The position numbers and the translations under genes are program-made. Shown one piece after another: positions 28,789 through 38,218 of a DNA stretch of 64,000 nt. This stretch comes from Chitinophagales bacterium (GTDB lineage Bacteria > Bacteroidota > Bacteroidia > Chitinophagales > Saprospiraceae): the NCBI GenBank assembly GCA_022360175.1, contig JAKSDI010000273.1, forward strand, positions 1-64,000, in the 5' to 3' direction. How positions within the stretch are numbered: position 1 is the first letter of the stretch; each line of letters opens with the position of its first letter. A model generated the notes under the pieces. That model worked only from the letters and a program-made list of their open reading frames with translations. It was not told the DNA's origin and made no database searches.

Positions 28789-30063
28789 TTATGCTGCTGT
28801 TTTCACACGTTTTGCACGGCGGTTGATATTTGCCTGCAGCACATAGTGGTCGATCAGTGGAGCAAAAACATTCATGAAAAGAATTGCCAGCATCCAACCT
28901 TCAGGATAAGCAGGGTTCAATACACGAACAATCATACCAACAAAACCGATCAAGAAACCATAAATCCATTTCCCGGTTGTTGTTGCAGTTGCCGTTACAG
29001 GGTCTGTTGCCATGAAAGCCATCGCAAACCAGAAACTCCCCATATAAAGCTGGTAGTACCAAGGTACCGTCATAAAATCAGTAGCTCCCCATGCATTAAA
29101 TAACAAGGAAGTGAATACTGCTCCTAACAACATAGAGAACATGATACGCCAGTCAGCAATCTTAGTAAACACCAGGAATAAAGCTCCTAAGATGATTAGT
29201 GGTTTGCTGCTTTCACCAATAGATGCAGGAATGGTTCCCCACAACATTTGTGAGGCAGAGTAGGTTTCTGTTACTTTCTCCCAACCACCCTGATAAGCTA
29301 ATGCCAGAGGGGTAGCACCTGTATAACCATCTATTACTGCTTTGCCACCTTCTCCGAAGGTCGCCCAGCCAAATCCACTGAATATCGAATCAAAAAAGCC
29401 ATAGACTACGCCATAAGCTTGTCCGAAATAGCCACCTTCTGCTGCTTTCTCTATACCTGCAATCCATACTTCATCACCAGAGATGTATGTAGGATAAGCA
29501 AAGAATACAAATACACGAGCCAGTAAAGCTACATTTAGGATATTCATACCTGTACCACCAAATGCTTCTTTACCAATCCATACAGCAAAAGCAACTGCAA
29601 GTGTTAGTATCCACAATGGAATGTCTGGTGGCATAATCAATGGAATCAGTGCTCCTGATACCAAGAAGCCTTCCTCGATACCATGCCCTTTCTTATAAGC
29701 ATAGTAAAATTCAATTCCCAGGCCAACAACATGTGCCACTATGAAGATCGGTAGTATTTTTACTAGTCCGTATACGAGCTTAAGATGAAATCCATCTAGG
29801 AAGCCTCCATACTCACCTAAGGCTACAAAGTGTTGATGCCCTATATTGTAAGTACCAAATAAGTAAAGAATACCCAAAGCAAAAACCACATGCACCATTT
29901 GGCGCTTCAGGTCCATACCATCACGAATGTGTACACCACCTTTGGTAACATCGTCTGGTCTAAAAGCCAAGGTAAAGAAACCATCAAACAGTGTATGTAA
30001 AAATGGCGACTTTTCCTTATTGGGTTCAATGCGCTTGAAAAAAGCCAGTAATCCCTTTTTCAT
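28789..30063 (-). CDS. Na+-NQR subunit B (covalent FMN, riboflavin)
   Basis: 424 residues with about ten membrane helices. DGYTGATPLALAY is the S/T-GAT motif whose second Thr carries covalent FMN. The N-terminal cytoplasmic stretch (FKRIEPNKEKSPFLHTLFDGFFTL) and the phrase TVPWYYQLYMGSFWFAMAFMATDPVT match the family. It holds the quinone-reduction site together with NqrA and forms a main part of the Na+ path. Second gene of the operon, 76 bases after nqrA. Confidence 0.97.
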   Translation of the reverse strand: MKKGLLAFFKRIEPNKEKSPFLHTLFDGFFTLAFRPDDVTKGGVHIRDGMDLKRQMVHVVFALGILYLFGTYNIGHQHFVALGEYGGFLDGFHLKLVYGLVKILPIFIVAHVVGLGIEFYYAYKKGHGIEEGFLVSGALIPLIMPPDIPLWILTLAVAFAVWIGKEAFGGTGMNILNVALLARVFVFFAYPTYISGDEVWIAGIEKAAEGGYFGQAYGVVYGFFDSIFSGFGWATFGEGGKAVIDGYTGATPLALAYQGGWEKVTETYSASQMLWGTIPASIGESSKPLIILGALFLVFTKIADWRIMFSMLLGAVFTSLLFNAWGATDFMTVPWYYQLYMGSFWFAMAFMATDPVTATATTTGKWIYGFLIGFVGMIVRVLNPAYPEGWMLAILFMNVFAPLIDHYVLQANINRRAKRVKTAA

Positions 30064-30139
30064 ATCTTATATATGGATGAAAATTCTTGTAAATATTGTT
30101 CTTCCGCTTTATTCCAGGCGGACAATTGATCTCAAAAGA

Positions 30140-31789
30140 TTAGCTCTGCTCACGCATCATATCCAGTCCCTGGCGTACAATTTGCTGTACTGGCTGCTTA
30201 GATACACAAACAAATTCACAAAGTGCTACATCTTCTTCTACTAACTCGTGAAGTCCCAGGCCTTCCATACGCTCGAAGTCACCTACAAGGATAGACTTAA
30301 ACAAGCTTTGTGGATAGATATCCATAGGAAGAACTTCTTCATAATTACCTGTTACCACAAAGGCACGTTTTTCACCATTTGTGTTTGTATTAGCTTTAAA
30401 AGTTAAATCAGGTAAGAAAGCAGAAGGGAAAGTTTTAGAGATACTTGGAGTATTCAGAGAAGGTAATAACCAACCAAACAACTGATAGTCGTCTCCTTCT
30501 TCCACTACTGTAATCTGATCATCATGGAAATTCAAGAAACCATCCACTGTTTTTTGTTCTCCAGAAAGAACATCTCCAGAGATAAAGCGAACATGATCAT
30601 TAGCCAGATTACCATCCAACAAATCACCAACTTTAGCACCTAAATAAGTATTCACATACTTTGGTGAGTGTAGTTCGGCTCCTGTTAATGCCACCAAGCG
30701 TTCTGTATTAAATCGTTGTTCCGTGAACAAGCGACCTAGTGTAATTACATTTTGCACTGTTAGCGTCCACGCTACATCAGAAGAAGCCAATGGCTTAAGA
30801 TGATGAATCTGAACACCTACATTACCAGAAGGATGCGCTCCACGGAACCAGTGTTTTTCAACACCAGTAGCATTTTCGAAAGCAGTATGAGGAGCATGTC
30901 CATCTCTTGCATCTAAGCCAAGGTATACAGAACCATCCGTTAGTTTATTCAGAGCATCTAGTCCTTTTTGGAAAGCCGCTTCATTTCCTTCTACAACTAG
31001 ATTGAGGTTAGGAGCTAAAGGAGCTGAATCAAAAGTGGAGATAAAAATATCCCTTGGAGTTGCAGCTGTATCTGCAATTACGTTAAATGGACGCTGCATA
31101 ATTAAAGGCCAGGCACCAGATTCCTGTAGGAAACCTTTTAGTTCCTCTCTGCTTGCCTGCTCCAGGTCAATAGCATCCAGGCTACGATAACTCATTTCCT
31201 TATCAGCCAGAATAACTACCTCTGTTATTGCACGCTTAGCACCGCGATTAACCGCAATAACTTCACCACTTACCGGTGCTGCCCATTTCCATTCAGGACG
31301 TTTCTTTTCATGAAAAAGAATATCACCTGCCTTTACTTCATCACCCACTTCTACTACCACTTTGGGGATAGGAGAAATGCCAATGAAGTTGGTAGGTTGA
31401 ACTGCAAAAGTAGTAGCCTTGACAGAGTGGTCAATAGTTTCACTTGCTACTCCTTCCAACAAGATATCATGTCCACGCTTCAGGGAAGTGACTGGTTTGC
31501 CAGCTAAATGATCTGGCGTTTTCGGACGGAAAAGTTCTTTGACACGTGGCATTAATGACAGGTTAGCCTTGTCAGTATCCACACCAGCTTGTTTTGCTTC
31601 TATCGCCAACAGATTATCCGATACCTGTACAACGATAAAGAAAAATACTAAAACAGCTGCCGCCATGATTGAGTAAAAGACCCAAGTACCTCCAGAGGTT
31701 GCTCCAGACGCAGCATCCTGCGCAAAAATTGCATTGGATAAAAGCAATGCGATAAGGGTGTAAAGGACCTTGCTTGCAATATGCCTCAT
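30140..31789 (-). CDS. Na+-NQR subunit A with N-terminal membrane extension
   Basis: 549 residues, about 100 more than the Vibrio subunit (~446). The added N-terminus looks like a cleavable signal (to about residue 23, FAQ) followed by a membrane helix (about 34-60, WVFYSIMAAAVLVFFFIVVQV), while the usual NqrA body starts near residue 80 (RPKTPDHLAGKPVTSLKRGHDILLEG) with a biotinyl-lipoyl-like barrel (KVVVEVGDEVKAGDILFHEKK). NqrA is normally a cytoplasmic peripheral subunit, so this version would be membrane-tethered with the body inside. First gene of nqrABCDEF. Confidence 0.93.
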   Translation of the reverse strand: MRHIASKVLYTLIALLLSNAIFAQDAASGATSGGTWVFYSIMAAAVLVFFFIVVQVSDNLLAIEAKQAGVDTDKANLSLMPRVKELFRPKTPDHLAGKPVTSLKRGHDILLEGVASETIDHSVKATTFAVQPTNFIGISPIPKVVVEVGDEVKAGDILFHEKKRPEWKWAAPVSGEVIAVNRGAKRAITEVVILADKEMSYRSLDAIDLEQASREELKGFLQESGAWPLIMQRPFNVIADTAATPRDIFISTFDSAPLAPNLNLVVEGNEAAFQKGLDALNKLTDGSVYLGLDARDGHAPHTAFENATGVEKHWFRGAHPSGNVGVQIHHLKPLASSDVAWTLTVQNVITLGRLFTEQRFNTERLVALTGAELHSPKYVNTYLGAKVGDLLDGNLANDHVRFISGDVLSGEQKTVDGFLNFHDDQITVVEEGDDYQLFGWLLPSLNTPSISKTFPSAFLPDLTFKANTNTNGEKRAFVVTGNYEEVLPMDIYPQSLFKSILVGDFERMEGLGLHELVEEDVALCEFVCVSKQPVQQIVRQGLDMMREQS

Positions 31790-31878
31790 TCTGTGTTTTT
31801 CGTTATATTATTTCGCTTGAAAGCATTGATCATCAAGGCTTCAAGCAGAATGATTAATAGGCTTCCAAAAAATCACGG

Positions 31879-31886
31879 CAAAGATA
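31879..31886 (-). promoter_or_regulatory. Probable nqr operon -7 box
   Basis: CAAAGATA on the plus strand reads TATCTTTG on the minus strand, an exact match to the Bacteroidota TAnnTTTG -7 element. It lies about 90 bases before the nqrA ATG. No convincing -33 TTTG was seen at the expected spacing, so this rests on the -7 match and position only. Confidence 0.45.
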
Positions 31887-31991
31887 GAAAGCTTTTTATA
31901 GAATAAAGAATAGACGTTTTGCTTTAGTTAAGTGTTTCAGGTTATTTAGACCGATTCCAAATAAAATCATTATCAATTCATTATCAATGGA

Positions 31992-32612
31992 TTATATCTG
32001 TTTCAGGAGTAATTTACGCCACTTGAGGAAGGCAAACATCGCAATTATCGTATATATAATCATCAATATTGTAAAGAGATAAGCTCCTCTGCTGAAGTAA
32101 AGCCCTGTATAAATGGCATCAATTACAATCCAGTAAAGCCAGTTATCGAGTTGTTTTTGTACTAGCATAAAAGTTGCTAAAACGGAGAATATAGTAGTAA
32201 AGGCATCCCAATAAGTCGCAGCGGCCGGTGTATACTCACTAAATACATATCCAAATACAATGGCCAGTACTGTTCCTCCTATAATATATAAGGTGTGTTG
32301 TTTTGTACTTACCCGGCTGATAGCTTTTTCTTCCTGTCCTTGTCCTTCTCCCCCTCTCTTCCAATTATATAAACCGACAAATGCCATAACAACATAAAAA
32401 AGCTGTAATAAAGCATCTAAATAAAGGTCATAAAAGGAGTAAGAGGCATAAGCCCATAAGCTACAGCTAATAATTCCCCAAAACCAGCACCAGCTATTTG
32501 CCCGGGCTGCCAGGCCCACATACAATAATGCAGTAATAGTGGCAGTCCAGTCTACCCAACTGAGGGCTGCCATTTCTTCGTATAAGCTATTTATAAGCTC
32601 CATATTTAGCAT
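31992..32612 (-). CDS. PnuC-family vitamin transporter
   Basis: 206 residues (ATG at 32612; an alternative ATG at 32603 drops three residues). Seven membrane helices with the PnuC features WCWFWGIISCSLWAY in helix 2, YDLYLDALLQLFYVVMAFVGLYNWKRG in helices 3-4 and WLYWIVIDAIYTGLYFSRGAYLFTIL near the C-terminus. PnuC proteins import nicotinamide riboside by facilitated diffusion; close relatives import thiamine (PnuT) or riboflavin, and no adjacent salvage gene here decides which. Nicotinamide riboside would feed NAD+ for the neighbouring nqr operon, but that link is only positional. Confidence 0.85.
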   Translation of the reverse strand: MLNMELINSLYEEMAALSWVDWTATITALLYVGLAARANSWCWFWGIISCSLWAYASYSFYDLYLDALLQLFYVVMAFVGLYNWKRGGEGQGQEEKAISRVSTKQHTLYIIGGTVLAIVFGYVFSEYTPAAATYWDAFTTIFSVLATFMLVQKQLDNWLYWIVIDAIYTGLYFSRGAYLFTILMIIYTIIAMFAFLKWRKLLLKQI

Positions 32613-32620
32613 TTACGATA

Positions 32621-32661
32621 TTAAAAAGGCTCGTGAAACATCTTTCCACGAGCCTTTTTAA
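32621..32661. terminator. 15-bp bidirectional-style terminator
   Basis: Perfect stem: TTAAAAAGGCTCGTG at 32621-32635 and CACGAGCCTTTTTAA at 32647-32661 with an 11-base loop and T-runs on both strands. It lies between the PorE-like gene (stop at 32679, minus strand) and pnuC, so it ends the porP-porE transcript and separates it from pnuC. Confidence 0.9.
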
Positions 32662-32678
32662 TAAATCCAATTGGTGAA

Positions 32679-35174
32679 TTATTTCACCAGTTCAAACTTG
32701 TATTGTACCATCTCAATTATGGGATTACCATTCTTATCGTTTTGTGCAAGAAAGATATCGATATCAATCACTTCCGACTCTTCTTTTTCAGAACTGTCAA
32801 AAATGAATTCGATTTTCCCTTTTTCTCCTGGTTTAAAAGTCTCACCAGAAGGATCACTAACAAAAGAGGTGCAATCACATGCTGAGATTAAATCTATGGT
32901 TAGGTCAGCATTACCTGTATTAACAAAATCAAAAGTATAGCGGCGCTTCTCCCCTTTTTTCACTTTACCAAAATCAACCAGGCGCTCGTTGAACTGCATC
33001 ACAGGTTGTCCTTTTAGAGCAGCACCAATCATGCTGCCACGATCATTGCTATCTTTAGTAGATTCTTTCTTGCGAAGGCGTGTAGTTTGGATCGTAATCG
33101 TAGTTGGCCCTTCTAAAATTTTGAACTCTGTACGACGATTCAACTGATCTGCTACATCCTGCTGCTCTTCTGTTTCAAGCGCATTGACAAATTCTTCTGT
33201 TAAAACATCTCCTTCATTCAAGAAATCGTGCAGTGCAGCATTTCTTGCATTAACTGTTTGAGGTTGCGTCTCACCATATCCTTTTGCTACAATACGATCG
33301 CGGTCCAGTCCTTTACGTACCAGCCAACGGCGAGCAGATTCAGCACGGCGTTGTGACAGGTCTTCGTTATAATCATCATTACCTTCTTTATCCGTATGAG
33401 AGCTCAACTCAATTTTCATGTCCGCATGCTCCGTCATCAACTCATATATATATTGTAGATCACTTTCTGCCTCATCACGAATACGGTCATCATCAAAATC
33501 ATACAGGATATTTTCCATTACAATTGGCTCCTCTAATGTAATAGTATCATATTCAGGTACTGGCGGTGGTACAGGTTTTGGAGAAAGGTACATTCTTTCT
33601 TCATAAGAAGTTGATTCTGTCACACCTACTGTATTGAATTGTACTGTATCCGGATAATAATCAGGATGTGTAGCTATTACCATATATGGCATATCCAATT
33701 CCAGGTCAAAACCAGTTACATTAGAGTCATCTCCAGTAGATTGAGAAGTAGGGTCACCTACTTTATTATTTTGTACTGGTACCAAATGTACAGTACCTCC
33801 AGTCAGTGGCTTTTTAGCATCGGTAAACAAACCTACTAATAAATCAACCACCACTCGATCTATATCAACCTGATATAAATCATCGCAGCAAGTACGGCCA
33901 TAAGCAGATTTACCTCCTGGGCGATTAGAAGCCAACATGCCAAAGTACCCCTCCTTATCCAGTGTCAATCCATAATCATCTACACTTGTATTATAACCTC
34001 TACCCATATTCAATGGGGCACTCCATGAAGAACCATCCCAGATTGAGTAGAAGATATCAAAACCTCCCAGGCCAGGATGTCCATCAGAACTAAAGTAAAG
34101 GGTACCTTCTCTATAATGAGGCGTTTCTTCATCACCAGGACCATTGATTGTAGCTCCCAAGTTGACAGGATCATCATATTCTCCATCGCTTAAGCGAGTG
34201 GCATAATACAAATCATAACCGCCATAACCGCCATCCATATTAGAAGAGAAGAATAATACTTGCTTTCCAAATAACTCACCTGGAGCAGGGTGCTTTGCTA
34301 CATAATCACCATTGATCCCTTTCACCTCTTCTGCCCCTTTCCAGCTTTCACTACCTCCGCTACTATAGTAAATCTTACTTTCAGAAAGTACATTACCCTC
34401 TAAAGCTGCACGAGTAAAGAACAAAGTACGTCCATCAGGAGCAACTGCTACATTACTATTATGTATTTTCTGACGGTTCACCTCTCCTCCCAGTTCTTTC
34501 GGTTTTTCCCAACCCGTATCATCCTTCATTGCTACAAAAACCTTGGCATAAGAACCATCTTCATCTTTTCCATCTCCTTCCAAATCAACATAAGTCACAT
34601 CATCTACACCACGAGAAGTAAAGTAAACTTCTTTCCCATTTCCACTTACAGAAGGAGTATACTCAGAAGTTTTGGAGTTGATACTTTTTCCTGCGTTTTC
34701 CACAGTTACTCCTTTTAGGTTTGGAGGCAACTCTTGTGCTAATTCTGCTCCAGTAATGGCATTTTTAGTTAAAGTGCGAATACTATCGCCAGATGCTGTT
34801 GCTAAAAACTTTTGCAACTCATCAATTGCTTCAGAATACTTTTCATTCATCTTCAACAACTGGCCATAAACATAGCGGTAGTCATTCAGTTTATTTTCCT
34901 TATCACGGCGCAGTATTCTTGCGAAATATCGCTCTGCGCTTCGATAATCTCTTACACGAAACTGCAAAAAGGCTATTGTATCAAGCAATGAGCGATCTTG
35001 CTTCTCCTCATAGGCTTCTACATATCGATCTAGTGCATTGACATGATCTTGAGTAGCATAAGCCTCGCGAGCTGCACGCAAGGTCATCTCATAGGATGAC
35101 TTTCTGATAGGTTGCGCATCAACAAAGTGTGCTCCGAGTAGGAAAAATAAAATGAGTAAAAGAATATTTTTCAT
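32679..35174 (-). CDS. PorE-like OmpA protein with DUF1573 tail
   Basis: 831 residues. Signal peptide (MKNILLLILFFLLGAHFVDAQ), TPR-type helices (about 25-150), a PD40/WD40-like propeller (about 165-435, with FFSSNMDGGYGGYDLYYA and LYFSSDGHPGLGGFDIFYS blades), a carboxypeptidase-regulatory-like segment (about 440-520), an OmpA peptidoglycan-binding domain (about 550-690, IELSSHTDKEGNDDYNEDLS with the Asp and Arg positions for diaminopimelate), and an extra C-terminal DUF1573/Ig-like domain (about 725-815, VDFGKVKKGEKRRYTFDF). This is the layout of PorE, the periplasmic link between the T9SS ring and peptidoglycan, plus an unusual tail. It follows the porP-like gene and ends at a strong terminator. 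Confidence 0.9.
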   Translation of the reverse strand: MKNILLLILFFLLGAHFVDAQPIRKSSYEMTLRAAREAYATQDHVNALDRYVEAYEEKQDRSLLDTIAFLQFRVRDYRSAERYFARILRRDKENKLNDYRYVYGQLLKMNEKYSEAIDELQKFLATASGDSIRTLTKNAITGAELAQELPPNLKGVTVENAGKSINSKTSEYTPSVSGNGKEVYFTSRGVDDVTYVDLEGDGKDEDGSYAKVFVAMKDDTGWEKPKELGGEVNRQKIHNSNVAVAPDGRTLFFTRAALEGNVLSESKIYYSSGGSESWKGAEEVKGINGDYVAKHPAPGELFGKQVLFFSSNMDGGYGGYDLYYATRLSDGEYDDPVNLGATINGPGDEETPHYREGTLYFSSDGHPGLGGFDIFYSIWDGSSWSAPLNMGRGYNTSVDDYGLTLDKEGYFGMLASNRPGGKSAYGRTCCDDLYQVDIDRVVVDLLVGLFTDAKKPLTGGTVHLVPVQNNKVGDPTSQSTGDDSNVTGFDLELDMPYMVIATHPDYYPDTVQFNTVGVTESTSYEERMYLSPKPVPPPVPEYDTITLEEPIVMENILYDFDDDRIRDEAESDLQYIYELMTEHADMKIELSSHTDKEGNDDYNEDLSQRRAESARRWLVRKGLDRDRIVAKGYGETQPQTVNARNAALHDFLNEGDVLTEEFVNALETEEQQDVADQLNRRTEFKILEGPTTITIQTTRLRKKESTKDSNDRGSMIGAALKGQPVMQFNERLVDFGKVKKGEKRRYTFDFVNTGNADLTIDLISACDCTSFVSDPSGETFKPGEKGKIEFIFDSSEKEESEVIDIDIFLAQNDKNGNPIIEMVQYKFELVK

Positions 35175-35258
35175 ATAGCTTCTGATCGTTAGTATTTATT
35201 ATATTTCGTAGTTTTCCTTCAATATGCTCAACGGCAAAAATTCATTCGCGGCTTTTAA

Positions 35259-35280
35259 GAAAATGTTAAATAACATTTTC
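35259..35280. promoter_or_regulatory. 22-bp dyad between porP- and porE-like genes
   Basis: GAAAATGTTA and TAACATTTTC flank a central AA, giving ten-base perfect arms. It sits in the 127-bp gap between the two minus-strand genes. It could be a protein-binding palindrome or an mRNA processing or attenuation structure; a T-run is absent, so a terminator is less likely. Confidence 0.35.
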
Positions 35281-35301
35281 TATCAATCACCTTATTAATA
35301 T

Positions 35302-36378
35302 TTAGAAGCGGGGGCAAAGAATAGCTGGTTTTACTTCCGGCTGCTTATATTTCTTAATAATATACCAGGCAGACACTTCAAAGGCTCCCTGATAATCTGT
35401 ATGCGTACGATAAGGAGAAGTATTCAAATCAAAAGAAGCAGCAACTCTTAAATCTTTAATATCTGCGCCTAGCAAGACTTTTGCAGCATCCCCTACACGA
35501 TAACCAAGCCCAAAGTTGAAAGTAATGTCCTTTTCAGGATCGAATAAATAACCAGCCCATCCTTGCAGGCTGACCTCAGTAGCACCTCGTTGTGTTTGGA
35601 AAAACGCTGTAGGAGCAGCAGACCAGCGATCAGTCAATTGCCATTCGTAACGAGTATGGGCTGCTATGCGCATTGGTTTTTTATCTTCATTATCTTCCGC
35701 ATTGCTTACAGATCTAAAGGAGTCTTCTGGTTGTGTGAGATGATCTACACTAAGGCCTATTTCAAAACCACCTTTTCCATCAACATTGGTCTTAAACATC
35801 AAACCTGCACCAAAATCAAGAAAGTCAGTAGTTGCATTAGTGCTCTGGCCACCGCCACCGCTTCCTGATCCACCAGAAATATCATCATCCGTCTGACCAG
35901 TAAATCCACCCGTCGCTGCATCAAATGAATCTCCAAAATTAGCGCGTTCCCCTAATATAAGGCTACGTTGAACACTTCCTCCTTGTAGGCCAAGTGTCAA
36001 TACAGAATTTCCATCCTTTCCTAAACCTAAATGATAAGCGGCCGATAAAAATGTCCCTGTATTTTTCAAACCCAGTGAACCTGCCCGGTCATTAACCATG
36101 ACAGCACCTACACCAACCCAATCCTGATCACGAAAACCGCGAATAATCGGAGCATCTATATATATACCTGGTGTTTCATATCCTAGATTATCATCTACAG
36201 AAAACCATTGGCTACGGAAAATGCCACCTATGCGAGCAGTTCCAAAAAAAGCACCTGTTTGAGCGGGATTCAATGTGAGGGGGGACATGTTGTAGAGCGT
36301 GTAGTGTATTTCCTGCGCCTGGCCCGCTCCCAAAATGCCAAAGCATAGCAGCAATAACGGTAGTCTAAGTAGCTTCAT
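35302..36378 (-). CDS. PorP/SprF-family T9SS outer-membrane protein
   Basis: 358 residues with a signal peptide (to about residue 21, GAGQAQ). The mature start HYTLYNMSPLTLNPAQTGAF followed by RIGGIFRSQWFSV is the hallmark of the PorP/SprF family: outer-membrane beta-barrels that help export or anchor T9SS cargo, usually with a CHU_C-type substrate. A Gly/Ser-rich low-complexity insert (DDISGGSGSGGGGQ, near 165-180) sits in an extracellular loop. It is immediately upstream of the PorE-like gene on the same strand, a pairing typical of T9SS loci. Confidence 0.93.
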   Translation of the reverse strand: MKLLRLPLLLLCFGILGAGQAQEIHYTLYNMSPLTLNPAQTGAFFGTARIGGIFRSQWFSVDDNLGYETPGIYIDAPIIRGFRDQDWVGVGAVMVNDRAGSLGLKNTGTFLSAAYHLGLGKDGNSVLTLGLQGGSVQRSLILGERANFGDSFDAATGGFTGQTDDDISGGSGSGGGGQSTNATTDFLDFGAGLMFKTNVDGKGGFEIGLSVDHLTQPEDSFRSVSNAEDNEDKKPMRIAAHTRYEWQLTDRWSAAPTAFFQTQRGATEVSLQGWAGYLFDPEKDITFNFGLGYRVGDAAKVLLGADIKDLRVAASFDLNTSPYRTHTDYQGAFEVSAWYIIKKYKQPEVKPAILCPRF

Positions 36379-36699
36379 TTAGTTGAATTTATTTTTATCG
36401 AAGTTGTCAAAAGGATCGCCTAAAGATAGGAAACCAAAATAACTTCTGTATTGCTTATAGAACCCGAAAGATAGTTCTTTTCTCGAAAATTTATGTAAAA
36501 CAGTGCCAAGATAGGTGTTAAGATGCACCTCGACAAAAGCGCCAATATAAAAAATACACTTTTTGCTGACAAAATCAGAAGTAAGCTCTAAAACATCTAA
36601 AAATATACTCCTTATTATTCTTACATTATAATGTATGAAATTATATTCATAATTTTATGCGGCACTCAATTTTTCTTCCCAAAGAAAATCTATATTAAA
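36379..36699. other. Divergent promoter region before the sulfur cluster
   Basis: 321 bp between the divergent porP-like gene and the persulfide dioxygenase gene. It is AT-rich and must carry both promoters; I find no clear TAnnTTTG box and no Crp/Fnr palindrome like those before the cyd cluster. No coding sequence is supported. Confidence 0.4.
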
Positions 36700-38115
36700 A
36701 TGACCATTGAACAAATTTATACTGGATGCCTAGCCCAGGGGGCTTATTATATAGAAAGCCAGGGTGAAGCAGCTATTATAGATCCGCTCCGGGAAACGAC
36801 TCCTTATATAGAGCGAGCGACAAAAAATAATGCGAAGATCAAATATATTTTTGAAACTCACTTTCACGCTGATTTCGTTTCAGGCCATCTGGATTTAGCT
36901 AAAAAGACAGGCGCTCAAATCGTTTATGGCCCTATGGCAGAGACTGCCTACGAGAAATATCTTGCTCAAGATGGAGAAGAATTTAAAGTAGGAGCACTTA
37001 CTATACGCGTATTGCACACTCCTGGCCACACTCCGGAAAGTACTACTTTTTTGCTCCTGGATAAAGAAGGAAAAGAGCATGCTATTTTCAGCGGCGATAC
37101 CTTATTTATAGGCGATGTAGGCCGCCCGGATCTGGCGCAAAAGAAAGGAAGCCTTACAAAAGAAGACCTGGCTGGTTGGTTATACGACAGCTTGCGTCAC
37201 AAAATCATGCCCCTGCCAGACAATGTGATCGTATATCCCGCTCACGGTGCAGGATCAGCATGCGGAAAAAATATGAGTTCTGAAACCTGGGATACACTGG
37301 GCAATCAGAAAAAGACCAATTATGCTTTACGCGCAGATATGACAAAGGAAGAGTTTATTCAGGAAGTAACTGACGGCCTGCAACCACCTCCACAGTATTT
37401 TGCAAAAAATGCCCAATTAAATAAGACAGGCTATAATAGTATTGATGCTGTAATGCAGCGAGGTGTAAGGCCGATGTCGCCTCGTGCTTTTGAAACGGCT
37501 GCTAGTGCATCTGAAGCGCTAATATTAGATGTACGCAGTAAAGAAGACTTCGTAAGCGGTTTTATACCTAACTCTATATTCATAGGTCTGGATGGAAGTT
37601 TTGCTCCGTGGGCAGGTGCATTGATTGCTGATCTTCAACAACCTATTTTGCTTGTAACACCAGAAGGGCAAGAAGAAGAAACTGTAAAGCGCCTTGCTCG
37701 TGTAGGTTATGATAATACGCTGGGCTATCTGGAAGGAGGTATTGAAGCATGGAAATCAGCAGGAAAACCACTGGATCAAATACAAAGCATTAGTGCCTCC
37801 CAGTTTGCAGAAGATTATAAAAAAGATACAAGCATTGCTATTTTGGATGTCCGCAAAGCTGGTGAATGGGCATCTGAGCATCTTGAAACGGCCCTTCATT
37901 TTCCACTTGATTATATCAATCAGCACATGAGTCAAATCAAGCCTGAACAGGCCTATTATTTACATTGTCGTAGTGGTTATCGCTCTACTGTCGCTGCTTC
38001 TATTTTAAAAGCACGCGGCTATGAACATTTGATTAATGTACAGGGCTTGTATGAAGAATTTGCAGTGAAGGGCATGCCTACTACCGATTATGTATGCCCT
38101 TCTACACAAAAATAA
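36700..38115 (+). CDS. CstB-like persulfide dioxygenase-rhodanese
   Basis: 471 residues from the ATG at 36700 (MTIEQIYTGCLAQGAYYIES); an ORF start at 36631 adds 23 unlikely hydrophobic residues. Domain 1 is an ETHE1-type metallo-beta-lactamase fold with THFHADFVSGH (residues 53-63), LHTPGHTPES and FSGDTLFIGDVGRPDL, giving the two-His/one-Asp mononuclear iron site of persulfide dioxygenases. Domain 2 (about 270-365) is a rhodanese fold lacking the active Cys (LLVTPEGQEEE). Domain 3 (about 370-465) is an active rhodanese with HCRSGYRST. This three-part order is that of CstB, which oxidises glutathione-type or CoA persulfides to sulfite/thiosulfate. First gene of the sulfur cluster. Confidence 0.92.
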   Translation: MTIEQIYTGCLAQGAYYIESQGEAAIIDPLRETTPYIERATKNNAKIKYIFETHFHADFVSGHLDLAKKTGAQIVYGPMAETAYEKYLAQDGEEFKVGALTIRVLHTPGHTPESTTFLLLDKEGKEHAIFSGDTLFIGDVGRPDLAQKKGSLTKEDLAGWLYDSLRHKIMPLPDNVIVYPAHGAGSACGKNMSSETWDTLGNQKKTNYALRADMTKEEFIQEVTDGLQPPPQYFAKNAQLNKTGYNSIDAVMQRGVRPMSPRAFETAASASEALILDVRSKEDFVSGFIPNSIFIGLDGSFAPWAGALIADLQQPILLVTPEGQEEETVKRLARVGYDNTLGYLEGGIEAWKSAGKPLDQIQSISASQFAEDYKKDTSIAILDVRKAGEWASEHLETALHFPLDYINQHMSQIKPEQAYYLHCRSGYRSTVAASILKARGYEHLINVQGLYEEFAVKGMPTTDYVCPSTQK

Positions 38116-38218
38116 AGGGTTGGTATCTTATATGCCAAATAACAAGTGAGTAACATTTAAAAGATAAATTCGCAGGCAATATCTTTTGACCTGTTTTATC
38201 TTTTAATCTGAATTTGAC

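Noticed and set aside
31992..32612. Assigning the PnuC protein specifically to thiamine (PnuT)
   Set aside because: No thiamine salvage gene or TPP riboswitch is adjacent, so the substrate is left open.
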